From contig NZ_RIBP01000004.1 of the NCBI RefSeq assembly GCF_007273535.1, positions 2,084,001-2,148,000 of the forward strand: a stretch of 64,000 bases of DNA, in the 5' to 3' direction. The stretch is from Niallia circulans (GTDB taxonomy: Bacteria; Bacillota; Bacilli; Bacillales; Cytobacillaceae). Below are positions 47,174-56,292 of the stretch, piece by piece (position 1 is the stretch's first letter; the number at the start of each line of letters is the position of its first letter). The notes below the pieces were generated by a model. The model was not told the DNA's origin and did not search any database. It saw nothing but the letters and a program-made list of their open reading frames with translations. The position numbers and the translations under genes are program-made.

Positions 47174-48154
47174 ATGGCTATTCGATTTAACCTAGGAAAA
47201 AGTAAATTTGTCAATATAACAGTAAAAGATCATGTCATCCGTTATGCAGAGTTAAAGAACGGCCATGAAACCTCTGTCCAAAGCTGGGGCGAACGCTACT
47301 TGCCGGCAGGTCTGATTCATGATGGTGCGATCCAGGATGTAGAGACCTTTTCGATGATAATGGAAGAGTGCATACAAGAATGGAAAATTGCCAAAAAACA
47401 AGTCCGCTTCCTTGTTCCTGATTCATCTGTCGTTATTCGGAAGATTTCGATTCCAGAAGATGTGACACCTGATGAAATTAAAGGCTACTTATATATGGAA
47501 TTAGGGACATCCATTCATTTGCCATTTGAGAATCCTGTTTTTGACTATCATTTATTAAAAGAAAAAGACAAAAATAAAAAACAAATTATTTTATTTGCGG
47601 CACCGGAAAATAATATCGCTGATTTAGCGGAAATTCTTGATGAAGTGAAGCTAAAGCCTGCCGCTGCTGATATTTCCGCGCTGGCTCTTTATCGCTACTA
47701 TCACCATACAAACAAGACACCAGAAAACGATGGGGTCATGATTATCGAAGTTGACTTAAAAACAGTTAATATCAGTATTTTCGAAGATCATCATCCACTC
47801 TTCATGCGCCACTTAAACATTGAAGCAGACAATGATAAATGGGTGCAGGCAAGTAACGGCCCAGGTCTTGTTTACAATGGTGACAATGTAGATGTTTGGA
47901 ATGGATTAGATGATATATATAAAGAGCTGGAAAAAGTAATGAGCTTCTACCGCTATACTCTCAACAAGGGAGATAAGCAAGTGAAAAAACTGGTGATTAC
48001 AGGAGACCACCCTTGGCTTTCTGGCATTATAGACCAATTAAAGGAAAGGTTTGATAATGCAGAGCAGATGAAGGGGTTCGGCCCGAGTTTGAATGATGAG
48101 CCTATACCAACAAGTATACATGTCAACATTGGTTTAGGATTAAAAGAGGTGTAA
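47174..48154 (+). CDS. pilM: PilM, actin-like pilus assembly protein
   Basis: Cytoplasmic actin-fold protein that binds the PilN N-terminus and links the motor to the membrane complex. 326 residues. Family pattern: FVNITVKDHVIRYAEL near the start, VRFLVPDSSVVIRKISIPED, and IIEVDLKTVNISIF in the second lobe. ATG follows AAGGAGCAGGG. Two bases separate it from pilN. Confidence 0.9.
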   Translation: MAIRFNLGKSKFVNITVKDHVIRYAELKNGHETSVQSWGERYLPAGLIHDGAIQDVETFSMIMEECIQEWKIAKKQVRFLVPDSSVVIRKISIPEDVTPDEIKGYLYMELGTSIHLPFENPVFDYHLLKEKDKNKKQIILFAAPENNIADLAEILDEVKLKPAAADISALALYRYYHHTNKTPENDGVMIIEVDLKTVNISIFEDHHPLFMRHLNIEADNDKWVQASNGPGLVYNGDNVDVWNGLDDIYKELEKVMSFYRYTLNKGDKQVKKLVITGDHPWLSGIIDQLKERFDNAEQMKGFGPSLNDEPIPTSIHVNIGLGLKEV

Positions 48155-48156
48155 CC

Positions 48157-48792
48157 ATGCTTGTAGAAATTAACCTCCTACCTAAAAAAGAGCCTAAGAA
48201 ATCAGCCATGCTCGCATGGGTCCTCGCAGCAGCAGGACTTGCAGCATTGCTTGCAGGCTTGTTTTTTTGGCAGTACACCAATGACAAGAAAAAGTTGGAT
48301 TCGGTCGAGGAAAGCCTTGTTCTTAACAATAAAATTGCAGAATCTTCACAGGCAAGCTTAAAAAATTATGAAGAATCCGACTCTGCTAAAGATTTGAAAA
48401 CGGCGATTACTTGGGCGGAGGAGCAAAAGGTCGATAATGTCTTTATACTAAAACAGCTTACGGCAATTTTACCTGATAGAGGCTTCATTCAAGAGCTGGA
48501 AGTGAGCGAAAAGGAAAAAGTCACGCTTAATGTCCAGTTCGACACAAAAAGTGCTGCAGCATACTATTTAAACTCTCTCCTTCAATATAGCTGGGTTGAT
48601 GAGGCTGTTCTTGTTGACAGCAAATCGACAGATATTTTGGAAGGTAAAGTGAGTGACCAGATAGACGAGGCAATTGAAAGTCTTAAGGAAGGCGATATTG
48701 AGCCAAGATACTATGCTACCTATGAAATAATGTTTAGTGCTGCAGGAATAAAAGCAGCCCAAAAGACAGATGAAGGGGAGGATTCCCCATGA
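48157..48792 (+). CDS. pilN: PilN, pilus alignment complex protein
   Basis: Bitopic membrane protein of the PilMNO complex. 211 residues: a short cytoplasmic tail MLVEINLLPKKEPKK with the INLLP motif that docks PilM, one membrane helix (about 20-40), a coiled coil and a small beta-alpha domain outside. ATG two bases after pilM, with GAGGTG overlapping the pilM end. Its stop overlaps the pilO start by four bases. Confidence 0.9.
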   Translation: MLVEINLLPKKEPKKSAMLAWVLAAAGLAALLAGLFFWQYTNDKKKLDSVEESLVLNNKIAESSQASLKNYEESDSAKDLKTAITWAEEQKVDNVFILKQLTAILPDRGFIQELEVSEKEKVTLNVQFDTKSAAAYYLNSLLQYSWVDEAVLVDSKSTDILEGKVSDQIDEAIESLKEGDIEPRYYATYEIMFSAAGIKAAQKTDEGEDSP

Positions 48793-49550
48793 GATTTAGC
48801 GAAAACAGATCGCTTTTTTTGTTCCTGCTAAGTGCAGTAATTATATTAGGTGCAGGTGCTTATACGTATTATGCATACTTGCAGCCACTTTCTACCAATG
48901 TAAATACGAAGGAAACGGAGCTGCAGCTTGTTAAACAGCAGGTTTCCATTCTTGATTCGAAAATTAAAGCGGCAAAAGAAAGCACAAAAACTAGCACTGT
49001 TCAGCTTCAGCAGCAGGTGCCTGTGAAACGATTGCTTGAACAAGCCCTTTTGCAAATAGAAAAAGCAGAAATTATTTCAGACACAAATCTAATCGAAATA
49101 AAGCTGAATGGCACAGACTCGGATGAAACAGTTACGGAGGAAGATTTGACAACAGCTGATAAAGCGATAGATGATGCCAATAAGTCAGACAGCGAAGCAA
49201 GTGATGAAAAGGCAGCAGACGCTGAAACAACGTTGCCAAACGGCATCAAAAAAACAACCATCAATATTTTAGGAGAGGCAAACACCTATTTCGACCTGGA
49301 GAAACTGTTAGAGCAGCTTCAGTCCTCTAAACGGATTATGGATATTGATTCGTTGAAAATCACTGGAACGAAGGAAGTTATGGAAGTAGAAGATAACGAT
49401 CAGAAAATTGAGTTCGAGATGACATTATCCATATACTATTATCCAGAGTTGGAAGACTTGATCAATGACTTGCCATCAATGGAAAGCCCTGCTTCAGCAG
49501 ACAGGAAGAACCCATTTGCAGGGGTGTCTACAGAGGAAAATGACAATTAA
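48789..49550 (+). CDS. pilO: PilO, pilus alignment complex protein
   Basis: Partner of PilN. 253 residues: cytoplasmic tail, one membrane helix (about 8-30), coiled coil (about 35-95), an acidic Asp/Ser/Ala insert (about 108-145) and a C-terminal PilO-like domain (INILGEANTYFDLEKLLEQL). Starts within ATGA overlapping the pilN stop; GGGGAGG upstream. Sequence conservation is low in this family, so the call rests on topology and the pilM-pilN-pilO order. Confidence 0.87.
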   Translation: MRFSENRSLFLFLLSAVIILGAGAYTYYAYLQPLSTNVNTKETELQLVKQQVSILDSKIKAAKESTKTSTVQLQQQVPVKRLLEQALLQIEKAEIISDTNLIEIKLNGTDSDETVTEEDLTTADKAIDDANKSDSEASDEKAADAETTLPNGIKKTTINILGEANTYFDLEKLLEQLQSSKRIMDIDSLKITGTKEVMEVEDNDQKIEFEMTLSIYYYPELEDLINDLPSMESPASADRKNPFAGVSTEENDN

Positions 49551-49998
49551 GAAATTAATTCCTAGATTAAATGATAAAGGTTTAACCCTTGTCGAGCTGC
49601 TTGCAGTCATTGTCATTATAGGTATTATTGCCGCAATTGCTGTTCCTTCTGTCATTAAGGTGATCCATGACATGAGAGACAAATCCTTTGTTGCAAATGC
49701 ATGGAATATGAAGGAAGCTGCCGATTTTTATATTAAAGAGGCAACAACAAGTGGAAATGGAGCCAATGAGCGCATTACTTATAAAGAGCTTGTTGATAAT
49801 GGATATATGAGTAAATTCAATGATCCTGATACAGATAACATCATGCCTCCTTCTGATGACAGCTATGTGACAATTTATAGTAACGAGACAATTGCTGTTT
49901 GTATAAAAGGCGAAAAACGAAATCTTTGCACAAATGAAGGCGAAGAACAAGCGATTCAGTATAAGGATTTAAAAACAAGTCTAATACTGTCTAATTAA
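49540..49998 (+). CDS. Second type IV pilin with cysteine pair
   Basis: 152 residues. Leader ending LNDKG, then LTLVELLAVIVIIGIIAAIAVPSV, nearly the same helix as PilA. The soluble domain differs and has a C-terminal cysteine pair (CIKGEKRNLC) like the D-loop of type IVa pilins. Start at ATG 49540 with AGAGGAA upstream, inside the end of pilO (11-base overlap). It closes the pilus operon. It could be a minor subunit or an alternative major pilin. Confidence 0.9.
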   Translation: MTIKKLIPRLNDKGLTLVELLAVIVIIGIIAAIAVPSVIKVIHDMRDKSFVANAWNMKEAADFYIKEATTSGNGANERITYKELVDNGYMSKFNDPDTDNIMPPSDDSYVTIYSNETIAVCIKGEKRNLCTNEGEEQAIQYKDLKTSLILSN

Positions 49999-50022
49999 AA
50001 CTGAATTTGACGAAATCATTCT

Positions 50023-50057
50023 ATAACAAGACGACAAAAGTCTTGTTATTTTTTTTT
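50023..50057 (+). terminator. Terminator of the pilus operon
   Basis: ATAACAAGAC and GTCTTGTTAT, a 10-bp perfect stem with a 7-base loop, followed by nine T residues. Confidence 0.93.
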
Positions 50058-50103
50058 GCTAGTATGATAGGATGAACAAAACTAGTAAATGGAGGTAGGA
50101 CGA

Positions 50104-51195
50104 GTGACTGAAAAGCCGGAGAGCCGCAAAACGATTACTATAAAAATCAACGGAAAAGACCGTCCGTTCCAAAATAAGGAATCAAAGATGCAGTCTGCTG
50201 AACAAAAGGACAGTAAAAAAAGTGAGACTGCAAATCCTCTGCCTGACAGATCTGTGGAGGAGGTTGCGGCAGGAAGTGAAGCGATTGAAGACGAAAGCTT
50301 TGACTGGATTCTTCCAAATGAAGATGAGTCCGACGACATAAAGGAATTTCAATTGCAGCAAGCCCCAAATAAAAAGCAAGGCAAGCTTCCAAAAAAAATG
50401 CAGAAAGGCAGCAAAAGAAATCTATCAAAGGGAATGGTTGCATCGATTTTTTTTGCTGTGTTTTTTGCGATTGTATTAGGGACAGGCTTCGGTTTTGTGC
50501 TGCTGAAAATGGTCGATACAGATAAGACAGCGAATGCCGTCAATAATTCTGCAGCCCCAACACAAGCCGCTGGGACTGACAGCAAGGAACAAGCCGCTTC
50601 TGGAACCATTGCCGCTACTAAAGGGGAAATTAGTACGTTTGTCGTTCAGTATGGTGTTTATACGACAAAGGCGTCTGCAGATAGCGAATTTAACAAGCTT
50701 TCAGATAAAGGAATCATTGCACAAAAAGTGCCAGTAGACGGGAAAACAGCAATCTACTTAGGGGTAGCTGCTGATTTGGACAGTGCCAAAACCCTAAAAA
50801 CAGATAAAGAAGCAGACGGAGTCGCTCCTTCCCCTTATGCAAAGGAAATGATCTTTGCTGGCGGAGATGCAGGAAAGGTCAGTGAGGCAGAAAAGCAGTT
50901 TTTAGATGCTGCACCTGAAATTTACAGTGCCGCAAGCAGTGCATTAACGAGTGCATATGCTGACGGTTCTATTTCAGCCGATACTGTAAAAAAACTAGAA
51001 GAGCAGCAAAGTGCGCTAGATAAATTAAAAATTAGTGATTTTAAAGACGGAGCAGTTAAGAATGCAGCCGAAAATCTTGCAGGCAGTGTCTCAGGGGCTG
51101 CAGCGCTTTCCAAAGACGGTGGTGCAGCCAAGCAGGAAGCAGTTCAAAAGGCACTTTTAGCTTTTTTGGCAAACTATGTCGAAATTGGCTCATAA
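50104..51195 (+). CDS. spoIIB: SpoIIB, septal/engulfment sporulation protein
   Basis: Localises engulfment proteins to the sporulation septum in B. subtilis. 363 residues. An N-terminal TITIKINGK segment, a cytoplasmic acidic stretch with SFDWILPNED, a membrane helix (about 110-138), and an outside region with a SPOR-like domain (about 180-245; STFVVQYGVYTTKASADSEFNKL) plus a helical C-terminus. GTG start at 50104, eight bases after GGAGG. It follows the pilus operon and its terminator. The name rests on architecture and synteny with comC-spoIIB-maf. Confidence 0.88.
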   Translation: MTEKPESRKTITIKINGKDRPFQNKESKMQSAEQKDSKKSETANPLPDRSVEEVAAGSEAIEDESFDWILPNEDESDDIKEFQLQQAPNKKQGKLPKKMQKGSKRNLSKGMVASIFFAVFFAIVLGTGFGFVLLKMVDTDKTANAVNNSAAPTQAAGTDSKEQAASGTIAATKGEISTFVVQYGVYTTKASADSEFNKLSDKGIIAQKVPVDGKTAIYLGVAADLDSAKTLKTDKEADGVAPSPYAKEMIFAGGDAGKVSEAEKQFLDAAPEIYSAASSALTSAYADGSISADTVKKLEEQQSALDKLKISDFKDGAVKNAAENLAGSVSGAAALSKDGGAAKQEAVQKALLAFLANYVEIGS

Positions 51196-51217
51196 ACTTT
51201 ATATTACCTGGGAAATA

Positions 51218-51252
51218 ATAAAGGAAGCGTTTGCTTCCTTTATTTTTATTTT
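51218..51252 (+). terminator. Intrinsic terminator of spoIIB
   Basis: ATAAAGGAAGC and GCTTCCTTTAT with a 4-base loop, then TTTTATTTTTA. Confidence 0.92.
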
Positions 51253-51402
51253 TATTGAGGATTTTGTAACTATTTGAAACTAAATACATGGTGTTTACGT
51301 CAGATTAAGTAAGGAGAAGTCAAAGGGAATTTTCGATATATTTCTACAAATTACATACTGTTACATTTCATTTACTATTTGTTAAAAAATTATCAATCAA
51401 AA

Positions 51403-51431
51403 TTGTAACTGCCTGTATTCTTTGATAGGAT
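51403..51431 (+). promoter_or_regulatory. Candidate sigma-A promoter for maf-radC
   Basis: TTGTAA (51403-51408), a 17-base spacer and TAGGAT (51426-51431), about 45 bases before the maf start. Confidence 0.5.
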
Positions 51432-51473
51432 AAGTTTGTATCTCCCATTATGAAATGTTAGGTTGGTGGAATT

Positions 51474-52055
51474 ATGTCTAAGAAAAAAAACCTCATATTA
51501 GCCTCATCTTCTCCTCGACGAAAAGCGCTCCTTGAAGATCTTCATATATCTTTTGAAGTTTCCAGTAGTGATGCGGATGAAAGTTTTGACAAGTCCCTTG
51601 CACCTGAAGAGATAGTGATCGAGTTGGCCCGAAGAAAGGCAGATGCCGTATCAAAGGCGAACCCTGAAAGCTATTGTTTAGGTGCGGATACAATTGTATA
51701 CCATAATGGAAATGTCCTTGGGAAACCCGCTTCCCGAGAAGAGGCATTCCAAACATTAAAGGGACTGTCCGGGGTTTGGCATGCTGTTTACACAGGTGTA
51801 TCCATCTCGGCAAATGGAAAACATACCGTTTTTTATGAAAAAACTAATGTTCTGTTCTGGGAATTGACAGATGAAGAAATAAACGCATATCTCGACACCG
51901 GGGAACCGTTTGATAAGGCTGGTGCCTATGGCATTCAAGGAGTTGGCAGACTTTTGGTGAAAGAAATCAAAGGAGATTATTTTACGGTGGTTGGACTGCC
52001 GATATCCAGGACTATCCGTGAATTACGGGCACTTGGATTTGATATGCCTCATTAA
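51474..52055 (+). CDS. maf: Maf, nucleotide pyrophosphatase
   Basis: Maf/HAM1-fold enzyme that hydrolyses dTTP/UTP or modified nucleotides; overexpression in B. subtilis inhibits septation. 193 residues. Motifs ASSSPRRKALL near the N-terminus, LGADTIV, KPASREEA and the DKAGAYGIQG loop. ATG 51474 after GGTTGGTGGA. Conserved place before radC and mreB. Confidence 0.96.
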   Translation: MSKKKNLILASSSPRRKALLEDLHISFEVSSSDADESFDKSLAPEEIVIELARRKADAVSKANPESYCLGADTIVYHNGNVLGKPASREEAFQTLKGLSGVWHAVYTGVSISANGKHTVFYEKTNVLFWELTDEEINAYLDTGEPFDKAGAYGIQGVGRLLVKEIKGDYFTVVGLPISRTIRELRALGFDMPH

Positions 52056-52115
52056 ATAGGTGAACTCCCCCATCTCCATTCTTCATAGAATAGGTGATAG
52101 GAGGATAATATAAGC

Positions 52116-52799
52116 ATGGACTCTATTTTAATTAAGGATTTCCCGAAAGAGGAGCGTCCCAGAGAACGTTTTATGCAAATGGGTGCTGAAAGCTTAACAA
52201 ATCAGGAGCTGATTGCTATTTTGATCCAAACAGGTTCAAAAGATGAATCGGCTTTGGATGTTGCAAACAGACTGCTACATCACTTCAATGGGCTGAGAAC
52301 CTTGAAGGATGCAACATTAGATGAGCTAAAGGCAATCAAGGGTATTGGAACGGCGAAAGGACTTCAGCTTTTGGCAGCATTAGAGCTTGGCGGACGTGTT
52401 ACAAAGCTTGCCTTTAAGGACAGGTATGCCATTCGTTCCCCTGAGGATGCGGCCAAATACTTAATGGATGAAATGAGATTCCTGTCACAGGAGCATTTTA
52501 TCTGCTTGTACCTCAATACAAAAAATATCGTCATGCATAAGCAGACAATCTTTATTGGCAGCTTGAATGCCAGTATCGTTCATCCGAGGGAAGTATATAA
52601 GGAAGCGATAAAGCGCTCAGCAGCTTCCATTATCTGCCTGCACAACCATCCTTCCGGTGATCCCTCGCCAAGCAGGGAGGATGTGGAAGTAACAAAAAGG
52701 CTGGCAGACAGCGGCAAGATCATCGGGATAGATTTACTCGATCATATCATTATTGGGGAAAATAAATTTGTAAGTTTAAAGGAGAAAGGATATATATGA
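52116..52799 (+). CDS. radC: RadC family JAB/MPN domain protein
   Basis: Putative DNA-repair or metalloprotease protein; the original repair phenotype of radC is disputed. 227 residues: helix-hairpin-helix part (LKAIKGIGTAKGLQLLAAL) followed by the JAMM metal motif in ICLHNHPSGDPSPSREDVEVT. AGGAGG lies 11 bases before the ATG. Conserved maf-radC-mreB order. Confidence 0.95.
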   Translation: MDSILIKDFPKEERPRERFMQMGAESLTNQELIAILIQTGSKDESALDVANRLLHHFNGLRTLKDATLDELKAIKGIGTAKGLQLLAALELGGRVTKLAFKDRYAIRSPEDAAKYLMDEMRFLSQEHFICLYLNTKNIVMHKQTIFIGSLNASIVHPREVYKEAIKRSAASIICLHNHPSGDPSPSREDVEVTKRLADSGKIIGIDLLDHIIIGENKFVSLKEKGYI

Positions 52800-52825
52800 T
52801 ACTGTTCTTTTATCCATATTTAAGA

Positions 52826-52831
52826 TATAAT
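52826..52831 (+). promoter_or_regulatory. Candidate -10 for mreBCD
   Basis: A perfect TATAAT in the radC-mreB gap, about 120 bases before the start codon; the -35 region is poor. Other TATGAT sequences nearer the gene are also possible. Confidence 0.35.
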
Positions 52832-52953
52832 AATGTTTATGATTTTTTTGCCTAAATATGTCTGAATATGACAAAAAATATATGATTATGATAACAAGGA
52901 GAAAATCTACCTGCTTAAAAATTAGCACATAGTTTCAGAAAGGGAGATACATT

Positions 52954-53976
52954 ATGTTTGGAATTGGAACAAGAGACCTTGGAATTGATTTAGGAACAGC
53001 AAACACACTAGTTTATGTGAAAGGGAAGGGCATTGTCGTAAGAGAACCATCTGTTGTTGCCCTGCAGACAGATACAAAAAGCATTGTTGCAGTCGGTAAT
53101 GATGCGAAAAACATGATCGGTAGAACACCTGGAAATGTCGTTGCACTTCGACCAATGAAGGATGGGGTTATTGCTGATTACGAAACAACAGCTACTATGA
53201 TGAAATATTACATTAAGCAAGCTACTAAGAACAAAGGTTATTTCTCTGGTAAGCCTTATGTAATGGTTTGTGTGCCTTCTGGTATCACTGCAGTTGAAGA
53301 AAGAGCTGTAATTGACGCAACACGCCAGGCTGGTGCTCGTGATGCGTACACGATTGAAGAGCCGTTCGCTGCGGCAATTGGAGCTAACCTTCCTGTTTGG
53401 GAACCAACAGGTAGCATGGTTGTTGACATTGGTGGAGGTACAACCGAAGTGGCAATCATTTCATTGGGCGGTATTGTTACAAGCCAATCAATCCGCATCG
53501 CTGGGGATGAAATGGATGATGCAATCGTAAACTATATTCGCAAGACGTATAACCTGATGATCGGGGAAAGAACTTCTGAAAGCATCAAAGTCGAAATTGG
53601 CAGTGCTGGAAGCCCTGGTGAAATAGAAAACATGGATATCCGCGGTAGAGACTTGTTAACTGGTCTTCCGAAAACAATCAAAATCACGGCGGAAGAAATA
53701 GCAATCGCTTTGAAAGATACAGTTGCGGCTATCGTTGATGCAGTGAAGGTTACGTTGGAGAAAACTCCTCCTGAGCTTGCTGCAGATATCATGGACAGAG
53801 GTATCGTTCTTACGGGAGGCGGTGCACTTCTTCGCAATTTAGACAAGATTATCAGTGAAGAGACTAAAATGCCTGTCGTAATTGCAGAGGATCCTTTAGA
53901 CTGTGTGGCAACTGGAACTGGGAAAGCCCTTGACCATATCCACCTGTTTAAAAACAAAGCAAAAGATTCACGATAA
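52954..53976 (+). CDS. mreB: MreB, actin-like cell-shape protein
   Basis: Membrane-associated actin homologue that guides lateral wall synthesis in rods. 340 residues. Nucleotide-binding motifs [29 protein letters not shown] and [15 protein letters not shown] are intact. AAAGGGAGA before the ATG. First of mreB-mreC-mreD. Confidence 0.99.
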   Translation: MFGIGTRDLGIDLGTANTLVYVKGKGIVVREPSVVALQTDTKSIVAVGNDAKNMIGRTPGNVVALRPMKDGVIADYETTATMMKYYIKQATKNKGYFSGKPYVMVCVPSGITAVEERAVIDATRQAGARDAYTIEEPFAAAIGANLPVWEPTGSMVVDIGGGTTEVAIISLGGIVTSQSIRIAGDEMDDAIVNYIRKTYNLMIGERTSESIKVEIGSAGSPGEIENMDIRGRDLLTGLPKTIKITAEEIAIALKDTVAAIVDAVKVTLEKTPPELAADIMDRGIVLTGGGALLRNLDKIISEETKMPVVIAEDPLDCVATGTGKALDHIHLFKNKAKDSR

Positions 53977-53997
53977 TTCCTTTAGAGGTGTTTTGTC

Positions 53998-54876
53998 ATG
54001 CCACAGTTTTTCATGAATAAACGATTAATTATTTTGCTTGTTAGCATTATTATTCTCGTGGCATTGATAGGGTTTTCCTTAAGCCGTTCAAAGCTTACCT
54101 GGCCGGAGCAGTTCATCAAAGACACGACCGGCTGGGTGCAAACCCTAGTTTCAAGGCCTGTCCATTATGTGGCAGGTGTCATTGATAATGTAAAAGACTT
54201 GCAAGATACATATCAAGAAAATAAAGAATTAAAAGCCAAAATTGAAGAATACGGACTTTTGAAAGCACAGGTTCAAGGCTTGCAAAAGGATAATGAAGAG
54301 TTGCAGAAAATTGTTGATGAGTATCCTTCTTTAAATGATAAGAAGCTACTTAAGGCAACGATTGTCAGCAGAGACCCTAATCAATGGAATGAATTGATTA
54401 CAATCAACAGAGGCAAAAACGATGGTGTGGAAAAAGACATGGCAGTTATCACTTCAGCTGGGCTAATCGGTAAGATTAAATCCGTTAGCACAGGAACTGC
54501 AACTGTCCAGCTGTTGAGTTCAGAAGATCCAACAAACAGAATTTCCGCTTATATTCAAAAGGATGAAAACAACAAAGAAAAAACCAAAAAGACTTCTGTT
54601 TTTGGTCTAATTGAAGATTATGATAAGGAATCAAAAAACCTAATTATGACATGGGAGGAAGTTCCTGACGGCCTTGAGGTGAAAAAGGGACAAATTGTCT
54701 CAACATCAGGCTTAGGAGGAGTTTTCCCGCCAGATTTGGCTATTGGTAAAGTAGTTAAGGTAGAGTCGGATGAATATGGCTTAGCGAAGAAAGCTTATAT
54801 TGAGCCAGCAGCAGATTTTTATGATATAGAGCATGTTCTTATTGTAAAAAGAGAAAGCAGCGAGGACGACGAATGA
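53998..54876 (+). CDS. mreC: MreC, cell-shape protein
   Basis: Bitopic partner of MreB and MreD in the elongasome. 292 residues: short cytoplasmic tail, a membrane helix at about 9-28, a coiled coil (about 65-110) and a double beta-barrel extracytoplasmic domain (ATIVSRDPNQWNELITINRG, TSGLGGVFPPDLAIG). ATG follows AGAGGTG, 21 bases after mreB; the stop overlaps mreD by four bases. Confidence 0.98.
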   Translation: MPQFFMNKRLIILLVSIIILVALIGFSLSRSKLTWPEQFIKDTTGWVQTLVSRPVHYVAGVIDNVKDLQDTYQENKELKAKIEEYGLLKAQVQGLQKDNEELQKIVDEYPSLNDKKLLKATIVSRDPNQWNELITINRGKNDGVEKDMAVITSAGLIGKIKSVSTGTATVQLLSSEDPTNRISAYIQKDENNKEKTKKTSVFGLIEDYDKESKNLIMTWEEVPDGLEVKKGQIVSTSGLGGVFPPDLAIGKVVKVESDEYGLAKKAYIEPAADFYDIEHVLIVKRESSEDDE

Positions 54877-55385
54877 GAAAGTTTCTTATCGGCTGTCTGA
54901 TTGCTTTCATGTTCATTCTCGAAAGCATATTTGTAGAACTGCTGCCTGGAGATTTGTTTTCGAATCATATTTTAGTGCCGCACTTTTTGATTATTACTAT
55001 TTTCTTTTTCTCCATTTATGCAAATCGTAATGCTGCGATAATTTATGCCTTTGTTTTTGGGTTGCTCGTTGACGTTGTATATACGGAAGTGCTTGGGATA
55101 TATTTCTTTGTGTTCCCCTTCACTATCTACATATGCAGTAAAATAATGAAGGTGCTGCATGCAAATTTGCTGGTGGTTTCCGTCATATCATTACTAGGTA
55201 TTACTATTTTAGAGATGATCGTGTATGAAATTAACTTTCTTATTCATTTGACAAGTATGGAATTTATTTATTTTCTCCAACTACGTCTTGTCCCAACATT
55301 GATATTGAACGCGATTTTTCTTGTGATTGCTGCATACCCTTATAAGCGTATTTTTGAAAAGTATGCTGTAGAAAGCAAGGATTGA
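54873..55385 (+). CDS. mreD: MreD, cell-shape membrane protein
   Basis: Integral membrane partner of MreC. 170 residues, mostly five or six membrane helices, little conserved sequence. The ATGA overlap with mreC, length and order support the call. Confidence 0.95.
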   Translation: MRKFLIGCLIAFMFILESIFVELLPGDLFSNHILVPHFLIITIFFFSIYANRNAAIIYAFVFGLLVDVVYTEVLGIYFFVFPFTIYICSKIMKVLHANLLVVSVISLLGITILEMIVYEINFLIHLTSMEFIYFLQLRLVPTLILNAIFLVIAAYPYKRIFEKYAVESKD

Positions 55386-55411
55386 GAACTGTATGCGAAT
55401 GTTAATGAAAT

Positions 55412-55459
55412 AACCCTTTTCCATAAAGTGTTTTTTTTGCTTTATGGGAAGGGATTTTT
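55412..55459 (+). terminator. Terminator of mreBCD
   Basis: CCCTTTTCCATAAAG and CTTTATGGGAAGGG pair with G-T wobbles, and ATTTTT follows. Confidence 0.75.
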
Positions 55460-55605
55460 CTAGTATTGTCATCATTTTTCAATTCTTTGCATTGTTTTAA
55501 AGAGGATTTTTATTTACTTTTGTCGAATATATAGCAGGAACAAGACTTTTTTTAGATAGACAGATAAGGATTATTCCTTTTTCTAGCAGAGGTGAACATC
55601 TTGAA

Positions 55606-56292
55606 ATGAAAAGAAAGCAGTTAGTAACCATTAAGGGGACAAAAAGTGGCTTAAGCCTTCATCTCCATGATAACTGTTCCTATGAAGACATGATGAGGGA
55701 GCTTGAGGACAAGCTTCGTGAAAGCTCAAGCATGCACGGGGAGAAACAGAATATTACAGTTAATGTTGAGCTTGGCAATAGATACATAACAGAGAATCAG
55801 AAAGAAGAGCTTATCGAGGCGATTCAATCTAAAAAGAATCTCTCTGTCCAAGATATAAACAGCAATATTATTACAAAGTCAGAAGCGGAACAAATTGCGC
55901 AGGAAAACGAGATTGTATCCGTTGCTAGTATCGTTCGTTCTGGTCAGGTATTGGAGGTTCCAGGCGATTTATTGCTGATTGGTGATGTCAATCCTGGTGG
56001 TAAGGTAGTCGCAGGAGGCAATATCTATATAATGGGCAGCTTAAAAGGTGTGGCACATGCAGGTGTGAATGGAAATGAGAAGGCGATTGTCGCTGCATCT
56101 GTTATGAGGCCGACACAGCTTCGCATCAATACATTGATAACGAGAGCGCCTGATGAGTATCCTGAAAAAGACAAACGGGATATGGAATGCGCATATGTGG
56201 ATAACAGTGAAATTATGATTGATAGATTACAAGTGTTAACACATCTAAGACCGAATTTGACAAAATTGGAAGGGGGACAAAATAATGGGTGA
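55606..56292 (+). CDS. minC: MinC, septum-site inhibitor
   Basis: Blocks FtsZ ring formation away from mid-cell. 228 residues: N-terminal MinC domain (QLVTIKGTKSGLSLHL) and C-terminal beta-helix domain that binds MinD (RSGQVLEVPGDLLLIGDVNPGGKVVAGGNI is its core, here named by its ends at about residues 104-133). ATG 55606 after AGAGGTGAA. Overlaps minD by eight bases. Separated from mreD by a terminator, so it probably has its own promoter, which I could not define. Confidence 0.98.
   Translation: MKRKQLVTIKGTKSGLSLHLHDNCSYEDMMRELEDKLRESSSMHGEKQNITVNVELGNRYITENQKEELIEAIQSKKNLSVQDINSNIITKSEAEQIAQENEIVSVASIVRSGQVLEVPGDLLLIGDVNPGGKVVAGGNIYIMGSLKGVAHAGVNGNEKAIVAASVMRPTQLRINTLITRAPDEYPEKDKRDMECAYVDNSEIMIDRLQVLTHLRPNLTKLEGGQNNG

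Noticed and set aside
53998..54876. Possible phage-type lysis or toxin gene near mre
   Set aside because: The sequence is ordinary mreC with the usual anchor and coiled coil.
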